From Clostridiales bacterium (GTDB taxonomy: Bacteria > Bacillota > Clostridia > Peptostreptococcales > Anaerovoracaceae): a DNA stretch of 6,529 nt. The stretch covers positions 1 through 6,529 of the forward strand of contig JAAZLU010000113.1 of the NCBI GenBank assembly GCA_012799165.1, read 5' to 3'. A program made the position numbers and the translations under genes. The notes beneath the pieces were generated by a model, which had not been told where the DNA came from, did no database searches, and saw only the letters and a program-made list of their open reading frames with translations. Shown one piece after another: positions 1 to 5,771 of the stretch (its first letter is position 1; each line of letters begins with the position of its first letter).

Positions 1-128
1 ATAAGCAGAGAGGACGGCTCACCCATTAAGCCGGCGGACATCTCGTCCATAAAGCGCTTTACCAGCTGCTCCATCTCTGTCTGCTCCGAATGCATATCTA
101 TCGAAATTAAGAAATCCTTTATACTCAT
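1..128 (-). CDS. Probable hexokinase-family sugar kinase, N-terminal fragment (runs off left edge)
   Basis: The first 42 codons of a leftward gene whose remainder lies outside the window. The visible protein begins MSIKDFLISIDMHSEQTEME and continues with a segment reading FMDEMSAGLMGEPSSLL. An amphipathic N-terminal helix followed by an E-M-x-x-G-L-x-G-x-x-S-S-L-x-M motif is what precedes the catalytic core in the eukaryote-like hexokinases of Clostridia (ATP-dependent phosphorylation of glucose and other hexoses, cytosolic). The ATG at 128-126 is the first in-frame ATG after the promoter. No strong Shine-Dalgarno precedes it, but an 8-codon open frame (151-125) overlaps its start in ATGA fashion. 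It is divergent from the zinc-ribbon gene. No catalytic residues are visible, so the assignment rests on the N-terminal motif recalled from family members and is moderate only. Confidence 0.55.
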   Translation of the reverse strand, partial: MSIKDFLISIDMHSEQTEMEQLVKRFMDEMSAGLMGEPSSLL

Positions 129-168
129 ATGTCTACATCTATCACTTCCATGAAAGGTCTTTGTTATT

Positions 169-174
169 ATTATA
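169..174 (-). promoter_or_regulatory. Extended -10 promoter for the leftward kinase gene
   Basis: On the minus strand the sequence reads TGGTATAAT, a perfect TATAAT with the TGn extension. The hexamer 17 bp upstream (TCCTTT) is a poor -35, which an extended -10 can tolerate. Transcription would begin near 162, giving a leader of about 34 nt before the ATG at 128. The assignment is by motif only. Confidence 0.5.
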
Positions 175-209
175 CCATTTAAGCTCTCTGAAAAGGAGGT
201 TCATCGCCA

Positions 210-275
210 GTGGAAAAGATTGTAGGAAGAGCTGAAAAAATTCCGCGCGGCAGTCAAAAACCAATGAAATCTTAG
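210..275 (+). CDS. Possible 21-residue small protein of unknown function
   Basis: A GTG-started open frame of 21 codons ending in TAG. It is preceded by AAAAGGAGGT at 191-200, a near-perfect Shine-Dalgarno about 10 nt before the GTG. The peptide is basic (VEKIVGRAEKIPRGSQKPM...), with six Lys and two Arg, and has no hydrophobic segment or cysteine. I do not recognise it. No clear promoter sits upstream on this strand, and the Shine-Dalgarno-like run lies over the expected -35 area of the opposite promoter, so it may be chance. Treat it as a candidate only. Confidence 0.2.
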   Translation: MEKIVGRAEKIPRGSQKPMKS

Positions 276-346
276 CGATTTAACAGGCACTTTAAGCGCA
301 AACTGAAAAATTTTGAATACTTTATCAGTTTAATTTGCAAAAGTTA

Positions 347-375
347 TTTACAAATTCACAAATCGGGGATAATAT
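347..375 (+). promoter_or_regulatory. Promoter of the zinc-ribbon gene
   Basis: TTTACA (347-352) and TAATAT (370-375) are separated by 17 bp, close to the vegetative sigma-A consensus (TTGACA-17-TATAAT). The surrounding 300-400 region is AT-rich. Transcription should start near 382, giving a leader of about 36 nt that includes the AAGGAG ribosome binding site. Confidence 0.6.
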
Positions 376-404
376 TATTCCATAAATCCTATCCCACTCA
401 TATT

Positions 405-410
405 AAGGAG
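405..410 (+). promoter_or_regulatory. Ribosome binding site of the zinc-ribbon gene
   Basis: AAGGAG is followed by a 7-nt A-rich spacer and ATG at 418. This fixes the start of the small gene that follows. Confidence 0.7.
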
Positions 411-417
411 AAAAAAC

Positions 418-594
418 ATGGAAGACAAGACATTAATTTGTCAGGACTGTGGACAGGAATTCGTGTTCACCGCAGGCGAGCAGGAGTTCTACAAGGAAAA
501 AGGTTTCGACAACGAACCCAAGAGATGCAAGGAATGCAGAGATAAGCGCAAGGCGGAAAGAAGATCCGCAAGAAACGCGAATCATGCTGAATAA
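418..594 (+). CDS. Small zinc-ribbon protein (zf-trcl type)
   Basis: A 58-residue protein with two CxxC knuckles, C8-x2-C11 (LICQDCGQEFVF) and C37-x2-C40 (KRCKECRDKRK), separated by 25 residues. The spacer carries the F-T-A-G-E-Q-x-F-Y-x-x-K-G motif and the C-terminus is highly basic. This is the pattern of the probable zinc-ribbon family (Pfam zf-trcl), common as stand-alone small genes in Firmicutes. The four cysteines should bind one zinc ion. The molecular role is not established; nucleic-acid or ribosome association is plausible from the basic tail but is inference. It has its own promoter (347-375), ribosome binding site (405-410) and terminator (626-650), so it is a monocistronic unit, convergent with the tad operon. 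Product class is very likely; function unknown. Confidence 0.88.
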   Translation: MEDKTLICQDCGQEFVFTAGEQEFYKEKGFDNEPKRCKECRDKRKAERRSARNANHAE

Positions 595-625
595 ATTCTA
601 AAGGATCCAATTGCGACAACCCTGG

Positions 626-650
626 GGGCTCGAATATTCGGGCCCTTTTT
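626..650 (+). terminator. Rho-independent terminator after the zinc-ribbon gene
   Basis: An inverted repeat at 626-645 (GGGCTCGA, central ATAT, TCGGGCCC, one G-U pair) is followed immediately by T5 (646-650). The stem is 8 bp or more and GC-rich at its base. Only the plus strand has a T run after the stem, so it is oriented for the zinc-ribbon transcript. The last T (650) is also the final base of the TGA stop of the converging tad gene. Confidence 0.8.
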
Positions 651-1156
651 CAATGGCGCAGGCAGGCCGAAATCTCGTACTCCCATGCAGCCAGAAAACT
701 CAAAAGCGCCCTCTTATCCATAAGTGCCTCAGCGTCCGCTTGTATCAATTTCTCCGCTATCAAATCCGCATTTGCGGGAAGCTCCGAACACAGCTGCGCA
801 AATCTCGGCACGAAGCGCCCTTCCGCAGCCGAATCCCTCAAAACAAGCTTCGGTGAAGGGCCGCTCGGGTCGAAGAGAATATCCTCTCCTTCAAGCGAAA
901 TGAATTTATCCTCTATTAGCCAATCCTCGGCGAGGATGCAAGAACTTACAAAGAGACGCAGAAGCTTCAGAAGCTCTGCAATTCCGGCGTTCACGCCCGC
1001 CCTGCGCTCTGAAAGGTAGAGAGGGAGGTTCATTAGCCCTTCTCTGATTACAAGTATCTGTGGCCCGCCTTCCCCCGCTCGCGCGCCCAATCTTCGTGCC
1101 GTGCACAGTAGCGGACATCTTCCGGATATCCATATTTCAAGCAAAAAACCGGGCAT
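650..1156 (-). CDS. DUF6382-like protein, last gene of the tad operon
   Basis: A 168-residue protein, soluble by appearance, with no signal peptide. The pattern is a helical stretch around residues 56-75 (GIAELLKLLRLFVSSCIL), then DWLIEDKFISLEGEDILFD at 78-96, then a helical C-terminal half. That order (helix, then 'yLL.p.yIfl....i.fd') resembles the DUF6382 N-terminal domain found beside clostridial tad genes, usually fused to an FHA domain that reads phosphothreonine. No FHA domain follows here. The start is taken as ATG 1156-1154, because GGAGG lies 6 nt upstream and the ATG overlaps the preceding TGA by one base (TGATG). An upstream TTG at 1252 would overlap the previous gene by about 97 nt and is less likely. 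The family call is from pattern memory and tentative; that it is a real operon member is much surer. Confidence 0.5.
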   Translation of the reverse strand: MPGFLLEIWISGRCPLLCTARRLGARAGEGGPQILVIREGLMNLPLYLSERRAGVNAGIAELLKLLRLFVSSCILAEDWLIEDKFISLEGEDILFDPSGPSPKLVLRDSAAEGRFVPRFAQLCSELPANADLIAEKLIQADAEALMDKRALLSFLAAWEYEISACLRH

Positions 1157-1947
1157 CAATCGCCTCCAGAGCATATCATGCAGGGCGTGTAACCGCTCTC
1201 TATCGCCTCGCTTTTGGGCATGCTCACAAAATACTTCGTGATGCAAGAACAATTCTTCTTATGAAAAGTCTTTGAGCTCTGTGAAAACATATACACAAAA
1301 GCTCCGTCGGGTAGAATAGCGGCATCGCAGAGTTTGCATCCAGAGAACTTTTTTCTGAGCTCCGCATTCAGAACCAGTTGAACGCTCCCCTCGCGCAAAA
1401 TCCTACATCCATCTACATGGTAGCGTTCTCCGCTCTTGGGAAAGACATACACTCTATCCGAATCACACGCACATAGTCGTGCCGACTCGCCCCTCCATGG
1501 GCGAAATACAATCCTGCGCCTCGAATTTATCAAGCGCGAAAAGAGGCCTCCAAAGCCCGCCCTTCTTAGCACATGCAGTTTTGCCTCGCAGATTCCGTCT
1601 ATATAGAGCCCCGGCGAGAGCCTCTCGGAGCGCTCGCTTTGAAAACCTGTCAGGAGAACGGTAGGGCCTTCCTCCCACTCATCGCCGAGACTCAAATAAC
1701 ATCCCGCAGCAAAGGAGACTGCAGAGCTTGCGGAGGAATTTTCCTCAAGCACGGAATCGACCAATGCGGATGCTGAAGCCCCCCTGCGACCGGCCGCCAC
1801 CACGGTATCCTCTACGCCAGCCTGTGTCGCAATAAAAATCAGCATAATCATCGCGATCAAGAAAATCGGCATAAAGCAGGCCGCATCGACAATTAGAGAA
1901 CCGCGCCTAGACTCATCTGTAGATATGTTTCTGCTCAAAATATCCAT
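1156..1947 (-). CDS. TadE-like minor pilin protein with two H-C-CxxC repeats
   Basis: A 263-residue membrane-anchored protein. Residues 14-40 hold RRGSLIVDAACFMPIFLIAM and more, a TadE-type motif with Gly before Ser and Asp at the +5 position where pilins usually have Glu, followed by a single hydrophobic helix. The body should lie outside the membrane. Two repeats at the C-terminus (about 166-207 and 218-259) each read V-Y-x-F, then H, then H-x3-C-x22-C-x2-C. His and Cys positions are H177, C181, C204, C207 and H229, C233, C256, C259, an exact 52-residue period. Similar short modules ('YH..gC..l...CxxC') occur in various secreted or membrane proteins and look like metal sites; that role is inferred. 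The start is ATG 1947, after the weak site ACAGG; the longer TTG frame from 2019 puts a Cys- and Arg-rich leader before the anchor and overlaps the upstream gene by 107 nt. The ATG choice leaves a 35-nt overlap. Role: probable minor subunit of the Tad pilus. Confidence 0.7.
   Translation of the reverse strand: MDILSRNISTDESRRGSLIVDAACFMPIFLIAMIMLIFIATQAGVEDTVVAAGRRGASASALVDSVLEENSSASSAVSFAAGCYLSLGDEWEEGPTVLLTGFQSERSERLSPGLYIDGICEAKLHVLRRAGFGGLFSRLINSRRRIVFRPWRGESARLCACDSDRVYVFPKSGERYHVDGCRILREGSVQLVLNAELRKKFSGCKLCDAAILPDGAFVYMFSQSSKTFHKKNCSCITKYFVSMPKSEAIESGYTPCMICSGGD
1163..1167 (-). promoter_or_regulatory. Ribosome binding site fixing the start of the last tad gene
   Basis: On the minus strand GGAGG sits 6 nt before ATG 1156. 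It lies inside the 3' end of the preceding gene, and the TGATG junction suggests translational coupling. Confidence 0.7.
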
Positions 1948-3328
1948 ATCGCCTGTCCAATCCGAAGCTCTCCGACAGATGAACCACCTTTTCAAATTGC
2001 ACCTGCAATTTAAAGCCATAGCAATAGTCCCGGAAGGAAAATGATTCCCCTTTCCCCAGCGCGATATTCAGCTGCATTATATCCATCAGCCTGACCATCC
2101 TCGCCTCCTCCGGAAGCATCAACATCAAAAGAAAAAGATAATCGCCATAGTCGCCAAAGGAATTTACAAGTTCGCTAAAGCCTATGCCCGAAGCCTCCAT
2201 CAGACGAGTGGACAGCAGAGGAACCGTCTCTCCAGATTTTAATCTAGCCAGATCGCCGCGCGCGGCAAGAGCCGCCCTCGTCGCAGCTATTATGAAGGTA
2301 GCGAGGGGAAGCGGTACAGCAGGAAACGAAGCCGCAAGACCACTTATCTCTGCCATCTGTGCGGAATCAGCATAGATTTCCGCTAAATTAATCGCCGACC
2401 TCAGCGCAAACAAGCTAAGGGAGGTCTTTCTTAGGTTTTCCCTGTCGCTCGTTGCGCCAAAAAGTATATATTCACATTCCAAGTCCAGGATTTCGCAAGA
2501 TTTATTCACATAATTCCCGCAAACTTGTATTATGTAAACTGACTGCGCTATACTTCCGGGGCTCAGCTCGCCTATTCCACCCGATAAAAGCAGGCTGTAA
2601 GTCTCGGAAACTCCGAGAAGACTGCTCGGCAAATTGGAAATATCGATGCTCGCAAGACTTCCGCCTTCGAAAACCTCGTCTTCCTGCTCGCTAGCCTCCC
2701 TATAATCACAGAGGAGGCTTCCCGCTTGCTCTCTGCGCTCTACGGAGTTTGGATCTTCGGGAATTTCGATACCCTCCTCATCGTAGACGGGCTCGGGTGC
2801 CTCGCGCAAGTTCTCCAGCTCCCCAATCACATCTTCTCCGCCAGATGATACCTCGACTATGCTTCTAATTCCGGCAAGTAAGCTCGATAGCGAACTCCCT
2901 TCGATCAGCGCCTTGCCGACGAGCAAGCCTCCGAGCTTTTCCACCTGATCAGCAAAAACTTCGTAATTGAGCCCTACACTCTCCTCAGTGCTGACAGCAC
3001 ATTCCTTTAACCGAGGCTTCACTATCCCTCCGGAAGATTCTGCATTGGAAACTATGTAATAAGCGCAGATTTCCTCGAGCTCTTCTTCAGTACCCCTCAG
3101 CGCAAAGATACCGTAGCGCTCCTGCAGGCTCCTCTGGTACTCCGAAAGCGTTGACTGACCGGCAATTACGCAGATATTTTCGCAGATGCTCCCCGTGGCG
3201 AATCCCGCACAAACCTCCGCTATCACCAACAGGAAGGCCGTGAGACTCGCCAAAATCATCGCGGTATAAACAGAGGAAAAACCTCCGTTCTTCCTCATTA
3301 TCCTTCGAGAATAAAGCCCCCTATTCAT
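1913..3328 (-). CDS. DUF5702/TadG-like Tad pilus-associated protein
   Basis: A 471-residue protein. A basic N-terminus (MNRGLYSRRIMRKNGGF) precedes one hydrophobic helix at about residues 20-44 (VYTAMILASLTAFLLVIAEV). Right after it comes LSEYQRSLQERYGIFAL, the 'aEYdr.L.erYGLFAL' signature of DUF5702, a family of TadG-like proteins in clostridial tad loci. Near the end, DYGDYLFLLMLMLPEEARMV followed by RLMDIMQLN matches the family's C-terminal signature. Between them is a long acidic, Ser-rich region that should face the outside. Likely a minor pilin or an envelope protein anchoring the pilus. The ATG at 3328 overlaps the tadE stop by 8 nt (ATGAATAG). A TTG at 3343 and an ATG at 3298, the latter just after AAGG, are alternative starts; none has an ideal Shine-Dalgarno. 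Confidence 0.75.
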   Translation of the reverse strand: MNRGLYSRRIMRKNGGFSSVYTAMILASLTAFLLVIAEVCAGFATGSICENICVIAGQSTLSEYQRSLQERYGIFALRGTEEELEEICAYYIVSNAESSGGIVKPRLKECAVSTEESVGLNYEVFADQVEKLGGLLVGKALIEGSSLSSLLAGIRSIVEVSSGGEDVIGELENLREAPEPVYDEEGIEIPEDPNSVERREQAGSLLCDYREASEQEDEVFEGGSLASIDISNLPSSLLGVSETYSLLLSGGIGELSPGSIAQSVYIIQVCGNYVNKSCEILDLECEYILFGATSDRENLRKTSLSLFALRSAINLAEIYADSAQMAEISGLAASFPAVPLPLATFIIAATRAALAARGDLARLKSGETVPLLSTRLMEASGIGFSELVNSFGDYGDYLFLLMLMLPEEARMVRLMDIMQLNIALGKGESFSFRDYCYGFKLQVQFEKVVHLSESFGLDRRYGYFEQKHIYR

Positions 3329-3563
3329 CAGCGACCCATTCAAGCCGAAGCAGCGTCTCCGGCCTCAATAAGGAACTTTCAAGGTACTCGCCGGCCTCGA
3401 TCCTGTGCCTTTCCGCATCCTGTCTTACATGATCCTGCACATAGAGCGCACAGCTCACTATACCTGCAATCATCAACACCAACAGAGGGAATACCAGAGC
3501 TGCCTCGATCATTGCGCTACCGTTCCTACTAGAAATCGCTTCGAAAAAGTTCGCCAAAAACAT
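3321..3563 (-). CDS. tadE: TadE-like pseudopilin, unusually short
   Basis: An 80-residue protein whose residues 14-34 (NGSAMIEAALVFPLLVLMI plus AG) are a textbook TadE motif: Gly15, then Glu20 at +5 relative to a cut after Gly15, followed by a hydrophobic helix. TadE proteins are minor pilins processed by the TadV/CpaA prepilin peptidase and assembled with Flp. After the helix only about 40 residues remain, helical and charged (VQDHVRQDAERHRIEAGEYL), whereas typical TadE proteins are roughly 130-200 residues. No frameshift is visible and the next gene overlaps its end, so it looks naturally short. The start ATG lies inside the 3' end of the pilin gene (35-nt overlap), after TAGGAAA about 10 nt upstream. 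Confidence 0.78.
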   Translation of the reverse strand: MFLANFFEAISSRNGSAMIEAALVFPLLVLMIAGIVSCALYVQDHVRQDAERHRIEAGEYLESSLLRPETLLRLEWVADE

Positions 3564-3702
3564 CGTTTATGAATTTTCCTATCTTGTCCTTGAATATGAG
3601 CCCTATGAAGACCGCTATCGCTATCAATATCGCGACCTGAACCATCTCCATACCGTCACGGCTACAAAGCCTGTATTTGAGATTCATCATGAGTTTTTCC
3701 AT
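3529..3702 (-). CDS. flp: Flp1-type type IVb pilin
   Basis: A 57-residue protein, short enough to be missed by long-ORF scans. After a basic leader (MEKLMMNLKYRLCSRDG) it has GMEMVQVAILIAIAVFIGLI, a Gly-preceded hydrophobic helix typical of Flp1-like pilins, then FKDKIGKFINDVFGELF, a short amphipathic tail. The likely prepilin cleavage is after Gly17, which would give a mature pilin of 40 residues. Position +5 is Gln rather than Glu, and Glu is at +2. This should be the major subunit of the Tad pilus. It follows tadC with a 15-bp gap, the only real gap in the gene train, and has its own ribosome binding site, consistent with high expression. Its end overlaps tadE by 35 nt in another frame. 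Confidence 0.85.
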   Translation of the reverse strand: MEKLMMNLKYRLCSRDGMEMVQVAILIAIAVFIGLIFKDKIGKFINDVFGELFRSDF

Positions 3703-3709
3703 AATAATT

Positions 3710-3715
3710 TCCTTT
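3710..3715 (-). promoter_or_regulatory. Ribosome binding site of the Flp pilin gene
   Basis: AAAGGA on the minus strand, 7 nt before ATG 3702 and directly after the tadC stop (3718-3720). With an AT-rich spacer (AATTATT), it is among the cleanest initiation regions in the operon and reveals the short pilin gene. Confidence 0.65.
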
Positions 3716-3717
3716 CT

Positions 3718-5064
3718 TTACATCTCCATCATCGCCGGAGCTACACATATGACCACCAAAATGATTAACAATATCATCAGCGGAAGGCAGAGTTTGGTTT
3801 CCGCCTCTTTAGCGCGAGCCTTGGCCGCATTGAGCCGCCCGCCCCACTGCTGCTGCCTCTCCCTCTCGAGCTTATCCGCAAGCTCGCTACCTCGTTCGCT
3901 TCCATCCATCACAAGATTCGCAAAGCGTATAAACTCGCGTATACCCGTCTTCGAGGCGTAGACATACAATTCGCTCACGAAGGAGCTGTTCGACTCCAGG
4001 CTGCTGTCCCGAAGGCGTCCCAAGGCCCTATAAAGCGGCTTTTCACTATCCCGGTTAATCTCTATCATCTCGTCGAAAGCCGCGCTCACGACTAAACCCG
4101 CATTGAGCAGCAAAGTGAGCTGGAGACTCATCTCGGGAATCTCACTTGAGAAATCCTCCTTCTGGCGTCTAAGCCTCTTCTCGAGTGAATCGTGCCGCGA
4201 AAAAAATATACCGAGCGATACGAGAAAAAACATAGCGGGTAGCTCCGTCGGAAAAGTTTTCCTGGGAATGCTCCACTTCAGATTCGCGCCGCCGGGACTC
4301 CGCTCCGGCAAAATCAAACTCTGCGGAGCAGGATTTCCTTCGATTTGCCTGAGCATCCGCTCAGACTCCCTTCGAAGCGACGGAACATAATCCTCTACGG
4401 AATCCGTGGATAGCGTCACAAAGAAAAGAGCCTCCCTGCTGTGAACCCCCGCGCTCATGAGTGCCTTCAAGACCACTTGCGTCCTTTCCTTAACTCCAAT
4501 CGCATTTAGCCGCCCTCGATCGTCGATTATCTCGGGCTTGCTGCTCTCCCAATAGATATCGACCAAGCCGTCCTCAGAATGCTTCGGAAGCTCAAGATCG
4601 CCGGAAAGCTCTTTACCCTCGCCGTCTCCTTCGATAATCTCCGCAAGGCAGCGCTCGCATTCATTGAAAAGCTCATCCGCCTCTTCTGCGCTCAACTCTC
4701 TCTCCGCAAGCTTAAGGCTGACATTTTCCCTCAGCATGTTTCCTTCATAGTCGATTTGCAGCTGTAGCTCCGCAGATGAATTTCCTTCGCCGGGATCCGG
4801 TCTTTTCAACAAATCGGAGAGCACAGGTCTATTAAAAGGGATTAAATATGCGGCGACTGCAAGGAGCGCTAGCACTGCCGCCGCAATCTTTATCGCCTTT
4901 AAAGCTCCGGCATCACCCTTCTTAATCTCTCCGTCTATATCCGCCCCGCAAATCTCAAGAAAGACATACGGCAAAAATTTTTCCTCGCTCTTTTCCTTCG
5001 CTCGTTGCCAAAATCCGGAGGCCGCGGCTACAACTCTATCCTTGTAATCTTTAAACTCAACCAT
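3718..5064 (-). CDS. tadC: TadC inner-membrane platform protein with a large extracytoplasmic insertion
   Basis: A 448-residue protein; TadC is usually about 290-330. Layout: a cytosolic basic N-terminus (1-55), TM1 at about 57-77, an acidic soluble region (78-272), TM2 at about 274-289, a type II secretion F domain (T2SSF) at about 300-420 (EIPEMSLQLTLLLNAGLVVS, later ASKTGIREFIRFANLV), and TM3 at 425-445. TadC pairs with TadB as the membrane platform on which the CpaF ATPase acts to insert or remove pilins. The insertion includes, at about 153-219, a segment like the atrophied bacterial Ig-like domain: LELP, then IYWESSKPEIIDDRGRL, then VVLKALMSAG, then FFVTLS. By topology it should lie outside the membrane. 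The start ATG 5064 is inside tadB (37-nt overlap), with AGGA 9 nt upstream. Confidence 0.85.
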   Translation of the reverse strand: MVEFKDYKDRVVAAASGFWQRAKEKSEEKFLPYVFLEICGADIDGEIKKGDAGALKAIKIAAAVLALLAVAAYLIPFNRPVLSDLLKRPDPGEGNSSAELQLQIDYEGNMLRENVSLKLAERELSAEEADELFNECERCLAEIIEGDGEGKELSGDLELPKHSEDGLVDIYWESSKPEIIDDRGRLNAIGVKERTQVVLKALMSAGVHSREALFFVTLSTDSVEDYVPSLRRESERMLRQIEGNPAPQSLILPERSPGGANLKWSIPRKTFPTELPAMFFLVSLGIFFSRHDSLEKRLRRQKEDFSSEIPEMSLQLTLLLNAGLVVSAAFDEMIEINRDSEKPLYRALGRLRDSSLESNSSFVSELYVYASKTGIREFIRFANLVMDGSERGSELADKLERERQQQWGGRLNAAKARAKEAETKLCLPLMILLIILVVICVAPAMMEM

Positions 5065-5771
5065 AGCGAAAATCCTATACCGCCGAGACAGAGGGTCATT
5101 ATGAACCGCCCGGAAAGCGTCGTGTAGAGCGGCGCCGCATAGTCCGCCGCCGCCAGATTAAGAAACAACAAGATTATGAGAGGCAGGCTCACGAGCATGC
5201 CGATATCGAGCTTTTTCTGTGCGATGATAGCCTTCACTTCTCCGGCGAATGCTATCTTATCGAGCAAGAGATTTGCACTGCTAAGGCAGACCGCCTCGAG
5301 GTCGCCGCCGCTCCGCTCGCAGATGTTGTAGGAAGCGGCGAACTGCGCTATTTCAGGTATTCCGCTCCGCTCGCCTAAATCGAAGAGCATGGCGGACGCG
5401 TCCCCGTGCATCTCCCTGTAGTGCTGCGCTATGACACTCATCTCCCGCGCGATATCGGCTTCCTTGCCGTAGCTAAGCTCCATCTGCACGGCGCAGTCCT
5501 CTATCGCTTGAGGCATCTGCCTGCCCGCCGCCACAGATGCTGAAATTGAGTAAAGCACATCTCTAAAGCCTTCCAGGAGCCTCGCCCTGCGCTTCTCCCG
5601 AAGAATCCGCTCATAGAACTTCTTGCAGGGGACAGCGATTGCGGCGCATAGGACACTCATGACAAGGCTATGATAGAACAGAAATCCCAATGCGGCCAAG
5701 GCAAGGCAGGCGGCGATATAGTAATCTCGCTTCTCCTTCCCGCTCAATTTGTAGATTCGATAATCAGTCAA
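5028..5771 (-). CDS. tadB: TadB inner-membrane platform protein
   Basis: A 247-residue protein with a hydrophobic pair near the N-terminus (about 18-48), a cytosolic T2SSF domain at about 68-185 (FRDVLYSISASVAAGRQMPQ, later GERSGIPEIAQFAASYNICE and RSGGDLEAV), and two C-terminal membrane helices (190-209 and 222-242). The G-R-x-x-x-x-A-I-E and R-S-G-G-x-L motifs are usual in TadB. It is somewhat shorter than proteobacterial TadB (about 300-330), lacking part of the N-terminus. It forms the inner-membrane core of the Tad machine with TadC. The start is TTG 5771, since no ATG occurs before residue 38, inside the first membrane segment. GAGAGG lies 9 nt upstream, and the TTG overlaps the cpaF stop by 8 nt (TTGACTGA), suggesting coupling. 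Confidence 0.87.
   Translation of the reverse strand: MTDYRIYKLSGKEKRDYYIAACLALAALGFLFYHSLVMSVLCAAIAVPCKKFYERILREKRRARLLEGFRDVLYSISASVAAGRQMPQAIEDCAVQMELSYGKEADIAREMSVIAQHYREMHGDASAMLFDLGERSGIPEIAQFAASYNICERSGGDLEAVCLSSANLLLDKIAFAGEVKAIIAQKKLDIGMLVSLPLIILLFLNLAAADYAAPLYTTLSGRFIMTLCLGGIGFSLWLSLKITRIEL

Noticed and set aside
611..856. Plus-strand open frame opposite the last tad gene
   Set aside because: It runs through the terminator, lacks a ribosome binding site and family features, and lies opposite a better-supported minus-strand gene.
1157..1252. Upstream TTG-started extension of the DUF6382-like protein
   Set aside because: The extra codons lie antiphase within the Cys-repeat coding region, and a strong GGAGG directly precedes ATG 1156.
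1159..1455. Ada-type methyl-phosphotriester DNA repair domain in the Cys repeats
   Set aside because: The CxxC and YH pattern is superficially similar, but the protein is anchored by a TadE helix with this part outside the cell, and no AraC or methyltransferase domain is present.
1948..2019. Upstream TTG-started extension of the second TadE-like protein
   Set aside because: It would add a Cys/Arg-rich leader of 24 residues and a 107-nt overlap with the DUF5702-like gene; the ATG at 1947 is the more likely start.
3677..3961. Plus-strand 94-codon frame with a hydrophobic start opposite tadC and flp
   Set aside because: The hydrophobic look is the complement of TadC TM3 and the low-complexity Ser/Leu tail is an antisense artefact. 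TadC and Flp are clearly the real genes.
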